Assembly: GCA_963846315.1 (NCBI GenBank)
Contig: CAWJVM010000008.1
Location: 186,001 to 250,000 of the forward strand
Direction of reading: 5' to 3'
From: RPQJ01 sp963846315
Lineage (GTDB): Bacteria; Pseudomonadota; Gammaproteobacteria; Steroidobacterales; Steroidobacteraceae
Length of the DNA stretch: 64,000 bases
Numbering within the stretch: the stretch's first letter is position 1; every line of letters begins with the position of its first letter. Positions 47,641 through 55,110 of this stretch are shown in pieces. A model generated the notes under the pieces. The model saw only the letters and a program-made list of their open reading frames with translations. It was not told where the DNA came from and did not search any database. A program made the position numbers and the translations under genes.

Positions 47641-49023
47641 GTGGCTGCCAGCGGAATGCAGGGACGTACGCTACTGGTCATCGACGACAACGACGCCGTG
47701 CGCACGGCGCTCGATGTCCTGCTGACGCTCGAGGGAGCCAGGGTCGAATGCGCCTCGTCGCCGGGCGAAGGGCTGGAACGCGTCGCGCGGGGAGGCATCG
47801 ACCTCGTCATCCAGGACATGAACTTCCAGCGCGAAGCGACCTCGGGCGATGAGGGCATCACGCTGTTCCGTTCGTTGCGGGCCGCCCAGCCGGACCTGCC
47901 GGTGGTATTGCTCACCGCCTGGACGCAGCTCGAAACCGCGGTCGAGCTGGTGAAGGCGGGCGCCGCGGATTACCTCGCCAAGCCGTGGGACAACGCGCGG
48001 CTGGTGACGACGGTGCGCAACCTGCTGCAGTTGCACGAGGCGCTGACGGCGGAACGCCAACGCCTGGCGCGCGTCGATCGCTCGCACGCCGAACTTGCGG
48101 CACGCTTCGACCTGCGCGGCATCGTCTATCGCAGCGCCGCCCTGCATGCGGTGGTGCAGATGGCCACGCAGGTGGCGCGGGCCAACGTGCCGGTGCTCAT
48201 CACGGGGCCCAACGGCGCCGGCAAGGAAGTCCTGGCCGAGATCATCCAGGCCAACTCCTCGGCGAAAGATGGGCCGTTCGTGCGGGTGAATGCCGGCGCG
48301 TTGCCGGCTGACCTGCTCGAAAGCGAGCTGTTCGGCGCGGAGGTCGGTGCGTACACGGGTGCGTCCAGGGCCCGCGCAGGCCGTTTCGAGGCCGCGCACG
48401 GTGGCACGTTGTTTCTCGATGAGATCGGTAACCTGCCGCTGACCGGGCAGGCCAAGCTGTTGCGCGTGCTGCAGACCGGCGAGTTCGAGCGGCTCGGCTC
48501 GAGCCAGACCCGCAAGGTCGACGTGCGGATCGTTTCGGCGACCAATACGCCGCTCGGTGACGCCATCCGGCAGGGCCGTTTCCGCGAAGACCTCTACTAC
48601 CGTCTCAACGTCATCGAACTGCAGGTGCCGCCGCTCGCGGATCGTCGTGACGACATCCTGCCGCTGGCCAGGCATTTCCTGGAGCCCGGCTTCGACTTGC
48701 TGGCAGACGCCGAACGCGCACTGGTCCGTCACGACTGGCCGGGCAACGTGCGCGAATTGCGCAACAGCATCCGCCGCGCGTGCCTGCTCGCGCACTCGAC
48801 CCGGATCGCTGCGTCGGACTTGATGCTGCCGGAGACGATCGGCTCCGGCACGTGGGAGACGCTGCCCGTCCGCGAGCCCGACCGAAGCGAGATCGAGTGC
48901 GCGCTGACGCGGCACGAGGGTGTAATCGCCAAAGCCGCGCGCGAGCTCGGACTCTCGCGCCAGTCGCTGTACCGGCGCATGGAAAAGCTGGGCATCGCCA
49001 CCGGCACTCCGGACGGGCATTGA
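47641..49023 (+). CDS. Sigma-54-dependent NtrC-family response regulator
   Basis: The 460-residue regulator has a receiver (TLLVIDDNDAVRTAL, phospho-Asp in LVIQDMNF, Lys in YLAKPWDN), an AAA+ domain with a weakened Walker A (GPNGAGKEVLAEII), the sigma-54 loop GAYTGA, Walker B GGTLFLDEIGNLPL, and a Fis-type helix-turn-helix (IAKAARELGLSRQSLYRRM). The loop has Tyr in place of Phe, a change tolerated in known members. I use the GTG at 47641, though an ATG at 47656 (MQGRTLLV) is an equal choice. It lies 17 bp after the permease and 3 bp before the kinase, and probably activates the operon promoter at 42904. Confidence 0.92.
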   Translation: MAASGMQGRTLLVIDDNDAVRTALDVLLTLEGARVECASSPGEGLERVARGGIDLVIQDMNFQREATSGDEGITLFRSLRAAQPDLPVVLLTAWTQLETAVELVKAGAADYLAKPWDNARLVTTVRNLLQLHEALTAERQRLARVDRSHAELAARFDLRGIVYRSAALHAVVQMATQVARANVPVLITGPNGAGKEVLAEIIQANSSAKDGPFVRVNAGALPADLLESELFGAEVGAYTGASRARAGRFEAAHGGTLFLDEIGNLPLTGQAKLLRVLQTGEFERLGSSQTRKVDVRIVSATNTPLGDAIRQGRFREDLYYRLNVIELQVPPLADRRDDILPLARHFLEPGFDLLADAERALVRHDWPGNVRELRNSIRRACLLAHSTRIAASDLMLPETIGSGTWETLPVREPDRSEIECALTRHEGVIAKAARELGLSRQSLYRRMEKLGIATGTPDGH

Positions 49024-49026
49024 CGC

Positions 49027-50385
49027 ATGCGGCAACGGAGGGTTTCCCTCTTTCTCGCCCTGCTCGGGTTCGTGACGCTCGGCGCGCTCGCGCTTGTCGA
49101 CCTCGAACTGCCGTATCGCATCGCGGCGATGGCATGTGCCGCGGTCGCCTACGGGGCGCTGGCGTGGTGGGTGAGGCGCTCACTGCGGCAGCAGGAACTC
49201 CTGATCGACGCGCTTGCGGACGGCATTTCGAGCCTGCACGACGCCGACTACAGCATGAGCATCGCCGAGCCGCGGGATGCGAGGCTGCGCGCGCTGGTGA
49301 CCGCCTACAACGCACTCGGCGGCAAGCTCCGCAGCCAGCGTCAGGACCTGTTCCAACGCGAACTGCTGCTCGACACGGTGATCCAGGCCTCGCCGCTGGT
49401 GCTGCTGCTGACGAACGCGACCGGCACGATCCTTTACGCCAACCTGGCTGCCAGGCAGTTACTGTCTGCGGGGCGCAGGCTCGAGGGCCTGGCGCTCTCG
49501 CCGCTGCTCGAGCCGATGCCGGCCTCGCTGCGCGAGGCGCTGGAGGATACTCGCGACCGTCTGTTCACGGCGACGATCAAGGACGACGCCGAAGTCTTCC
49601 ACGTCTCGCACCGTCAATTCCTGCTGAACGGGCAGCCGCACCGACTGCGCCTGCTGAAGCAGCTCACGCGCGAGGTCAACGCCCAGGAGGTGGCGATCTG
49701 GAAACGCGTGATCCGCGTCATCGCGCACGAGATCAACAACTCGGTGGCGCCGATCGCGTCGCTGGCGCAGTCCGGTCAGCGCCTCGCCTTGCAACCCGAC
49801 ACGGCGCAACTCACGCGCGTATTCAGCGCGATCGAGGAACGCATGTCTCACCTCGCGCAGTTCGTCGATGGGTACTCGCGCTTCGCCAAGTTGCCGAAGC
49901 CGCGCGCGACCCGTGTCGACTGGCGGCGCTTTCTCGATTCGCTGCACGCCGTCGCACCGTTCGTGCGGGACGGGCTCGTGCCCGGTGAAATGGGCTGGTT
50001 CGACGAATCGCAACTGGAACAGGTGATGATCAACCTGCTGAAGAATGCCACGGAAGCGGGCTCACCGCCGTCGTCGACGGTCGTCGCGGTGCGTGCGGCG
50101 CGCGGCGGCTGGTCCGTCGAAGTGCGCGACCGCGGCTCAGGCATGAGTCCGGACGTGCTGACCAACGCGCTGCTGCCGTTCTACTCGACCAAGCCCGCGG
50201 GGGGCGGGCTGGGCCTGACGCTGTGCCGTGAGATCGTGGAGGCGCACGGCGGCACGCTTGAAGCAGGCAACCGGACCGACGGGGAGGAGGGTGCCGTGGT
50301 CCGGTTCTGGCTGCCCCCGCCGCCTGCCGCAACCGATTACGGGCTGCGGTCGTCGATCGAACCCGCTTCGACCCAGACGCCGTAG
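49027..50385 (+). CDS. Sensor histidine kinase, NtrY-like, partner of the upstream regulator
   Basis: This 452-residue membrane kinase has two adjacent N-terminal helices (VSLFLALLGFVTLGALALVD and a second at about 35-52), a HAMP-like and PAS-like middle (LDTVIQASPLVLLLTNATGTI), and an H-box VIRVIAHEINNSVAPIASL. The N-box is NLLKNATEAG and the G-boxes are DRGSGMSP and KPAGGGLGLTLCREIV. The short periplasmic loop suggests that it senses within the membrane or from the transporter. Its 3' end overlaps the small minus-strand gene by 49 bp. Confidence 0.92.
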   Translation: MRQRRVSLFLALLGFVTLGALALVDLELPYRIAAMACAAVAYGALAWWVRRSLRQQELLIDALADGISSLHDADYSMSIAEPRDARLRALVTAYNALGGKLRSQRQDLFQRELLLDTVIQASPLVLLLTNATGTILYANLAARQLLSAGRRLEGLALSPLLEPMPASLREALEDTRDRLFTATIKDDAEVFHVSHRQFLLNGQPHRLRLLKQLTREVNAQEVAIWKRVIRVIAHEINNSVAPIASLAQSGQRLALQPDTAQLTRVFSAIEERMSHLAQFVDGYSRFAKLPKPRATRVDWRRFLDSLHAVAPFVRDGLVPGEMGWFDESQLEQVMINLLKNATEAGSPPSSTVVAVRAARGGWSVEVRDRGSGMSPDVLTNALLPFYSTKPAGGGLGLTLCREIVEAHGGTLEAGNRTDGEEGAVVRFWLPPPPAATDYGLRSSIEPASTQTP

Positions 50386-50585
50386 CTGCACCGCAGGACC
50401 TGCGAGCCGCTCGCGACGAAATCGCCGTTGCGGAACTCGCTGCCGTTGAACCAGCACACCGCCTCGCCGGGCACCTGCTGGCGCACGACGTCGGTGTCGA
50501 TGTCTTCTTCGACGGCAATCGGCGAATTGTGGAGTTCGGGATCCGGGGCCCCGACCTGGGTGATTGAACGATGCTCATGCAACAT
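50337..50585 (-). CDS. Small conserved hypothetical protein, DUF1496-like
   Basis: The 82-residue protein has a C-terminal core AVCWFNGSEFRNGDFVASGS followed by VLRCSYGVWV, with two cysteines. That is similar to the DUF1496 pattern (CxWxxxxYxxGxxxxxxxxxxxC). A good GGGAGAA lies about 8 bases before its ATG, which supports a real gene. It has no signal peptide, and overlaps the kinase 3' end by 49 bp. The function is unknown. Confidence 0.6.
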   Translation of the reverse strand: MLHEHRSITQVGAPDPELHNSPIAVEEDIDTDVVRQQVPGEAVCWFNGSEFRNGDFVASGSQVLRCSYGVWVEAGSIDDRSP

Positions 50586-50717
50586 GGCCGTTCTCCCGTG
50601 CGATACCCACGTTCATGCTAGACCTGATGCAGACTCGCACACAGTCGGAATATGCGCACAGCGCTCCTTTACCCCTCGGTTTCAGGTCGCGCGAAGCGCG
50701 TGAGGGTCTTCAGCGTC

Positions 50718-50843
50718 CGATCCGCCGTGTCCTGTCGCGCTTGGAAAGGCAGACACGCGCGCGCCAGGACACGGCGGATCGAACGCCTGACGGCACGCGC
50801 CTGAGCGCCTTTTTCCGCCAATGCGGAAAAGTGCGCACGGCGC
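50718..50843 (+). repeat. Structured repeat copy C
   Basis: A 17-bp stem (50718-50734 with 50765-50781) and an inner CGCGC/GCGCG helix hold the loop TTGGAAAGGCAGACAC (50741-50756). Then follow GCGCCTGAGCG (50797-50807), a hairpin TTTTCCGC-CAAT-GCGGAAAA (50811-50830), and CGCACGGCGC (50834-50843). The stem sequence differs wholly from copy B while its loop and basal motifs are the same. It occupies part of the 323-bp gap 50586-50908, in which no gene was found. Confidence 0.8.
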
Positions 50844-50908
50844 AAGCAGCCGACCCGTCGTAGCCCTCACTCCAGCTCTCCGCGCTGGCGCAGGGGTAGA
50901 ATCGGCCG

Positions 50909-52618
50909 ATGCAACAACCATTGACCTTCGACTTCCTGCGCTCGCAGATCGTCGGCATCGATTCGGCGTTCGAGACGCCGTTCGGCAAGCGGCTGATGGT
51001 CTATTGCGATTATACGGCGTCGGGCCGTTGCCTGTTGTTCGTAGAGCGCTACCTGCAGCGCCTGCAGCGCATCTACGCCAACACCCACACCGAAGACGAC
51101 CTGACGGGTCGCAGCATGAGCCGCCTGCTGCACGAAGCGGAACGCACCATCAAGCGCGCGGTCAATGCCGGGCCGCACGGGCGCATCGTGGCCTGCGGCA
51201 CCGGCGCCACCGGTGCGATCGACAAGCTGCAGCAGATCCTCGGCGTGGCCTTGCCGCCCGCCACGCGCAAGGTGGTGGGGGATCAGTTGCGTGCCTTCCT
51301 GGGCGAAGCGAAGTTCGACGAGTTTCGCCGGTTCCAGCAGTCGCAGCAGCCCGTGGTTTTCGTCGGGCCCTACGAGCACCACAGCAACGAAGTCACCTGG
51401 CGGCAGGGGCTCGCCACGGTCGTCGAAGTGAACCTCGACGCCGACGGCAGCGTGGACCTCGCGCACCTCGAGCATCTGCTGCGGTTGCCGGAGTACCAGG
51501 GTCGCCTGCGCATCGGTTCGTTCTCGGCGGCGTCCAACGTCACCGGCATGCGCTCACCGACGCGCGAGATCGCCAAGCTGCTGCATGCCCACGATGCCTA
51601 CGCGTGCTTCGATTACGCCGCGAGCGCACCCTACGTCGAAATCGACATGAATCCCGCGCCGGACGCGGCGGGTGGCGACGCCTCATACGACGCCGTCTTC
51701 CTGTCGCCGCACAAGTTCCTCGGTGGCCCGGGTTCGAGCGGCGTGCTGGTCTTCAACGAGCGGCTGTATTCACGCGACCTGCCGCCGAGCGTCGCCGGCG
51801 GCGGCACCGTCGATTACGTCAGTCCGCAGGACCAGGATTTCATCACGGACATCGAAGAACGCGAAAAGGCCGGCACGCCAGGTGTGTTGCAGACGATGAA
51901 GGCGGCGCTCGCGATGGACCTCAAGCAGGAAATCGGCGTCCAACGCATCGAGGCGCGCGAGCACGAGCTGTTGCGGCGCGCGATGCAGCAATGGTCGGCC
52001 AACGCCAATATCGAGGTGCTCGGCAATCCGGATCCGCGGCGCCGCATCGGCATCGTGTCCTTCAACCTGCGCGACGCGCGCGGGCGTTACCTGCATCCGA
52101 AGTTCGTGACGGTGTTGCTCAACGACCTGTTCGGCATCCAGTCGCGCGCCGGCTGTTCGTGTGCCGGCCCGTACGGTCATCGCCTGCTGGGTATCGACGA
52201 GACGACCTCGGAGCAGTACCGCGACTGGGTGCGCAAGGGCTTCCAGGGCATCAAGCCGGGCTGGTGCCGCGTCGGCTTCCACTACGCGATGGACGATGCG
52301 GATGCGCAGTTCATCACGGACGCGGTCGATTTCGTCGCGCGGCAGGGATACTGCTTTCTGCCGCTGTACGAGTTCGATCCATCGACGGGGATGTGGACGC
52401 ACAGGGAATTTCAGGAGCAGCACGAACCCTTTTCGATCGGCGCCGCGCTGGAATCGCTGGGCTGCGAACAGGTGGCCATGCCTGCTGCGGAAAGGGTGCA
52501 GCGTTATGCGGACTGCCTGCGGGAGGCGCGGGCACTGGCTGAGCACTTGGGTGAACCGGGGGCCGGCACCTGCAGCAAGGCGTTCGAATTCGGCGAGCTG
52601 CAGTTCTTCAATCTGTAG
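50909..52618 (+). CDS. Class V aminotransferase / cysteine desulfurase-like PLP enzyme
   Basis: The 569-residue PLP enzyme starts with a DYTASGR segment (YCDYTASGRCLLFVERYL), then NTHTEDDLTGRSMS and GTGATGAID. VGPYEHHSNEVTWR, CFDYAASAPYVEIDM and the PLP Lys269 in FLSPHKFLGGPGSSG follow. A Cys-rich active-site loop, SRAGCSCAGPYGH, resembles SufS/CsdA. It is about 150 residues longer than cysteine desulfurases, with an extra C-terminal region. Homologs with this layout are annotated only as aminotransferase class V. Its substrate is unknown. It has its own ATG after repeat copy C and no obvious operon partner. Confidence 0.82.
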   Translation: MQQPLTFDFLRSQIVGIDSAFETPFGKRLMVYCDYTASGRCLLFVERYLQRLQRIYANTHTEDDLTGRSMSRLLHEAERTIKRAVNAGPHGRIVACGTGATGAIDKLQQILGVALPPATRKVVGDQLRAFLGEAKFDEFRRFQQSQQPVVFVGPYEHHSNEVTWRQGLATVVEVNLDADGSVDLAHLEHLLRLPEYQGRLRIGSFSAASNVTGMRSPTREIAKLLHAHDAYACFDYAASAPYVEIDMNPAPDAAGGDASYDAVFLSPHKFLGGPGSSGVLVFNERLYSRDLPPSVAGGGTVDYVSPQDQDFITDIEEREKAGTPGVLQTMKAALAMDLKQEIGVQRIEAREHELLRRAMQQWSANANIEVLGNPDPRRRIGIVSFNLRDARGRYLHPKFVTVLLNDLFGIQSRAGCSCAGPYGHRLLGIDETTSEQYRDWVRKGFQGIKPGWCRVGFHYAMDDADAQFITDAVDFVARQGYCFLPLYEFDPSTGMWTHREFQEQHEPFSIGAALESLGCEQVAMPAAERVQRYADCLREARALAEHLGEPGAGTCSKAFEFGELQFFNL

Positions 52619-52650
52619 GAATTCGTCAAGAACCGGGGTCGACGGCTCGA

Positions 52651-52669
52651 ATACAGATTTCTGTATAAT
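52651..52669 (+). promoter_or_regulatory. Promoter and operator of the VapBC-type module
   Basis: A perfect 16-bp palindrome, ATACAGATTTCTGTAT (52651-52666), overlaps the -10 TATAAT (52664-52669) just 7 bp before the antitoxin ATG. The placement is that of an autorepressor site. The transcript would be nearly leaderless. Confidence 0.75.
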
Positions 52670-52676
52670 AGGGGCC

Positions 52677-52925
52677 ATGAAGACAACTCTCGATCTGGAT
52701 GACGAATTGCTGGTGCGTGCCAAGGCATTTGCCGCCCGTGAGGGCCGCAGCCTCACTGCACTCATCGAAGACGGGTTGCGTCTGCGATTGAGGTTGCGAC
52801 GCCGGGGCGTCGGGAAGGTCGCAGAGCCGGAGATCGCCGTGTACGCGGGCCGTGGCGGCTTGGTGCAGGGCGTGGATCCCCTGTCCAATCGGTCCCTTGG
52901 AGACGCGGCTGACGATGACACCTGA
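52677..52925 (+). CDS. Antitoxin, ribbon-helix-helix VapB-type
   Basis: This 82-residue protein begins MKTTLDLDDELLVRAKAFAA, then REGRSLTALIEDGLRLRL, the RHH fold used for DNA binding by VapB-type antitoxins. The C terminus, which would contact the toxin, is GVDPLSNRSLGDAADDD. It overlaps the toxin start by 11 bp. A palindrome at its promoter suggests autoregulation by the complex. Confidence 0.87.
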   Translation: MKTTLDLDDELLVRAKAFAAREGRSLTALIEDGLRLRLRLRRRGVGKVAEPEIAVYAGRGGLVQGVDPLSNRSLGDAADDDT

Positions 52926-53352
52926 CGTCAACGTGCTGTTAGCCGCGTTTCGGTTTGATCATCCCCACCACGCGGTGGCGTTGGAGTGGTTGCAGTCCGC
53001 ATTGGCCGGTGCGACAACCGGGCGAAGCTTCGTCCTGCTGCCGATGGCGGTGTCGGGTTTCATCCGCCTGGCCACTCATGAAAAGGTCTTCCGCGAGCCT
53101 GCGCCACCCCATGCCGCGATCGCCTTCATCGATTCTTTGCTCGCGGTGCCTGCAGTGGAGATGGCCGAGCTCGGCCGCGAATGGCCGGCCTTCTGTCGGC
53201 TGTTGCGTGAGAGCTCAGCCAGCGGTGATGACGTGCCCGATGCCTGGATTGCGGCGGCCGTGCAGACGCTAGGGGAAAACCTTGCCACCTTTGATCGTGG
53301 CTTCGGTCGGCTGCTGGGCCGAAACGAGTTGACCCTGCTCCGCCCCGCCTGA
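52915..53352 (+). CDS. PIN-domain toxin, VapC-type
   Basis: This 145-residue PIN-domain ribonuclease candidate has the first acidic residue in MTPDVNVLLAAFRFDHPHH and a later Glu/Asp set in DDVPDAWIAAAVQTLG and LATFDRGF. VapC family toxins cleave RNA such as tRNA or rRNA. It lies directly after the antitoxin. It converges on a second toxin gene at 53368, only 15 bp away. Confidence 0.85.
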   Translation: MTPDVNVLLAAFRFDHPHHAVALEWLQSALAGATTGRSFVLLPMAVSGFIRLATHEKVFREPAPPHAAIAFIDSLLAVPAVEMAELGREWPAFCRLLRESSASGDDVPDAWIAAAVQTLGENLATFDRGFGRLLGRNELTLLRPA

Positions 53353-53367
53353 AGTCAACTGGATGAG

Positions 53368-53706
53368 TCAAAGGCCGAGTACGAGACGCAGTCCTTCGTC
53401 CACGTCGCGCATCGTGGTGCCTGGGACTGCACGGACTCTCTGCGTGAGCAGTTGTCGGTCGAGCGTAACGACTCGTGAGACGTTCACGATGGACGGCTTC
53501 GCCAGGCCGGATTCGCTCCTGCCCATGCGCACGTTTCCGGGCGAATCCGCCAATGCCAGGTTCGAGGTGATGACGGCGGCCACGACTGTAGCTATGCGAC
53601 TCTGGTTGAAGGGGTCGGACTGGATCACCAGCACGGGTCTGCGAAAGCCGGGACCGGAGCCGGTCGGTGCCGGCAGCGATGCCCACCAGACCTCACCACG
53701 CTTCAT
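53368..53706 (-). CDS. MazF/PemK-family endoribonuclease toxin
   Basis: The 112-residue product begins MKRGEVWWASLPAPTGSGPGFRRPVLVIQSDPFN, the MazF/PemK N-terminal strand set (R-G-E-V-W, G..RPVLVIQ). SLAKPSIVNVSRVVTLDR-like text (here GLAKPSIVNVSRVVTLDRQ) follows. It is a short, complete toxin. Its start overlaps the antitoxin stop by 14 bp. This is the second toxin module, on the opposite strand to VapBC. Confidence 0.9.
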   Translation of the reverse strand: MKRGEVWWASLPAPTGSGPGFRRPVLVIQSDPFNQSRIATVVAAVITSNLALADSPGNVRMGRSESGLAKPSIVNVSRVVTLDRQLLTQRVRAVPGTTMRDVDEGLRLVLGL

Positions 53707-53929
53707 CGGCTAGATTCTTGAGTTGGGCGCGCTGCATTGCAGGCTCGATTTGTGACGACTGCGCCCCATAAAGCGCGTTCAGGCGGGCGGTGACTTCCTC
53801 GGCGCCGCGTGCGCTGAGGTACGTGGCCAAGGCGTCGCTGTACAACTGGCTGCGGGAAATGCCGAGCTGACTTGCCAGGTGCTCGCCAGCCTTGAAAACC
53901 ACGTCCGGCACCGAGATGGCGATCTTCAT
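53693..53929 (-). CDS. Antitoxin of the MazF-type module, ribbon-helix-helix
   Basis: This 78-residue protein begins MKIAISVPDVVFKAGEHLASQLGISRSQLYSDAL, a typical RHH antitoxin start with a YLSARG segment after it. A tail (QIEPAMQRAQLKNLADEAW) should bind the toxin. Its start codon lies inside an inverted repeat. Confidence 0.87.
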   Translation of the reverse strand: MKIAISVPDVVFKAGEHLASQLGISRSQLYSDALATYLSARGAEEVTARLNALYGAQSSQIEPAMQRAQLKNLADEAW

Positions 53930-53955
53930 ACCGAGACGGTATCGCCGCGGTATGA
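53926..53955 (-). promoter_or_regulatory. Inverted repeat at the MazE-type antitoxin start
   Basis: TCATACCG (53926-53933) and CGGTATGA (53948-53955) form an inverted repeat, with a further GGTAT half in between. It covers the antitoxin start codon, suggesting autorepression. It could equally be an mRNA structure. Confidence 0.55.
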
Positions 53956-53982
53956 CCAGTGCAATGGACGTTGCGGCAGGCG

Positions 53983-54945
53983 TCAGGCTTGCTGCGGCAG
54001 CCGCGTGCCGGCATGCGAAATGTCGTGCCGCGCAAACTGCTCGGCCAGGAACGTCTCGCCGCGCTCGAGGATGAAGTAGCGGAACGCCTCGGCGGCCGGC
54101 GACAACGTCTTCGCCAGGTTGTTGACGACGTGCCAGCGCCGCATCACGGGCAGGCCCTGCACCTCGGGCACCGCGATCAGGCCGTGGTCGAGTTCCAGTC
54201 CGAGCGTGTGCAGCGACAGCAGCGAGATTCCCATGCCGGCCATCACGGCCTGCTTGATCGCCTCGTTGCTCGACATCTGCATCGCCACACGCGCCTTCAT
54301 GTGGTGCGCCAGCATGTACTCGTCGAGCGCCGCGAGCGTCCCCGAGCCGGGCTCACGCACGATGAAGCTTTCGTCCTGCAGCGCGCGTGCCGGCACGCGT
54401 TCCATCTGCGTGAACGGGTGGTCGATCGCCGTCACCAGCACGTGCGGATGCATCGCGAACGGTTCCGCGCGCGTGGGCCACGCCTGCGGCGGCCGCCCCA
54501 TGATCGAGAGTTCGACCGCGCCCTGCTGCATCAGCGTCACGACTTCGTCGCGGTTGTTGCAGACCTGCAGCCGGATCTCGACGCCCGGGTGATCGTCGCG
54601 GAAGTGAGCCAGCATCCGCGGCACGAAGTACTTGGCCGTGCTGACCATGCCCACGTCGAGCACGCCCGTCTTGAGGCCACGGAACCGGGCGACCACGTCC
54701 TCGGCGTCGCGCATGGCAACGAGCACGCGGCGGGTATAGGCCAACAGGTATTCGCCGACCGTGGTCAGCGAGACCTTGCGGCTGGTCCGGTCGAACAGCG
54801 GCAGGCCCACCTCGACCTCCAACTCCTTGATCTGCATGGAAACGGCGGGTGGCGAGAGGTTCAGTTCCTCGGCCGCACGGGCGAAACTCAGGTGCTTCGC
54901 GACCGCGGCGAAGACCCGCAGCTGCCGCAAGGACACGTTCTTCAT
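53983..54945 (-). CDS. cbbR: LysR-family regulator CbbR
   Basis: CbbR activates Calvin-cycle genes in response to metabolites. The 320-residue protein has an N-terminal winged helix (LRQLRVFAAVAKHLSFARAAEELNLSPPAVSMQIKELE) and the LysR effector domain. It is divergent from cbbL with 165 bp between the starts, the usual CbbR placement. Two TNA-N7-TNA sites lie in that gap. The recognition helix SPPAVSMQIKELE matches CbbR-type proteins. Confidence 0.93.
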   Translation of the reverse strand: MKNVSLRQLRVFAAVAKHLSFARAAEELNLSPPAVSMQIKELEVEVGLPLFDRTSRKVSLTTVGEYLLAYTRRVLVAMRDAEDVVARFRGLKTGVLDVGMVSTAKYFVPRMLAHFRDDHPGVEIRLQVCNNRDEVVTLMQQGAVELSIMGRPPQAWPTRAEPFAMHPHVLVTAIDHPFTQMERVPARALQDESFIVREPGSGTLAALDEYMLAHHMKARVAMQMSSNEAIKQAVMAGMGISLLSLHTLGLELDHGLIAVPEVQGLPVMRRWHVVNNLAKTLSPAAEAFRYFILERGETFLAEQFARHDISHAGTRLPQQA

Positions 54946-55010
54946 TGGAATAGGGAAGTACTCGCTGGGGGCTGTGGAAACAGGTGGGCGTCCCCGGCTT
55001 CCTGGATCAT

Positions 55011-55052
55011 TCAGGGTTACTGAAGGCTGAAGTCAGAATATATGACTTCAGC
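55011..55052. promoter_or_regulatory. CbbR operators in the cbbR-cbbL gap
   Basis: Site 1 is TCA-N7-TGA at 55011-55023, within TTCAG-GGTTA-CTGAA. Site 2 is TCA-N7-TGA at 55033-55045, within a perfect 10-bp inverted repeat GCTGAAGTCA / TGACTTCAGC (55026-55035 and 55043-55052). Both fit the CbbR TNA-N7-TNA core and lie 60-100 bp before cbbL, as expected for recognition and activation sites. Confidence 0.8.
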
Positions 55053-55110
55053 TAAATGATCGAGTCTCCTACATTGGGACCACGTTCCCACCCCAGACAG
55101 AGGGCCCGGC

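Noticed and set aside
50909..53955. A defence island built around the class V aminotransferase (DndA-like) and toxin genes
   Set aside because: No DndBCDE, Ssp, restriction, Abi or helicase genes are present, and the aminotransferase is longer than DndA. The toxin pairs are ordinary two-gene modules.
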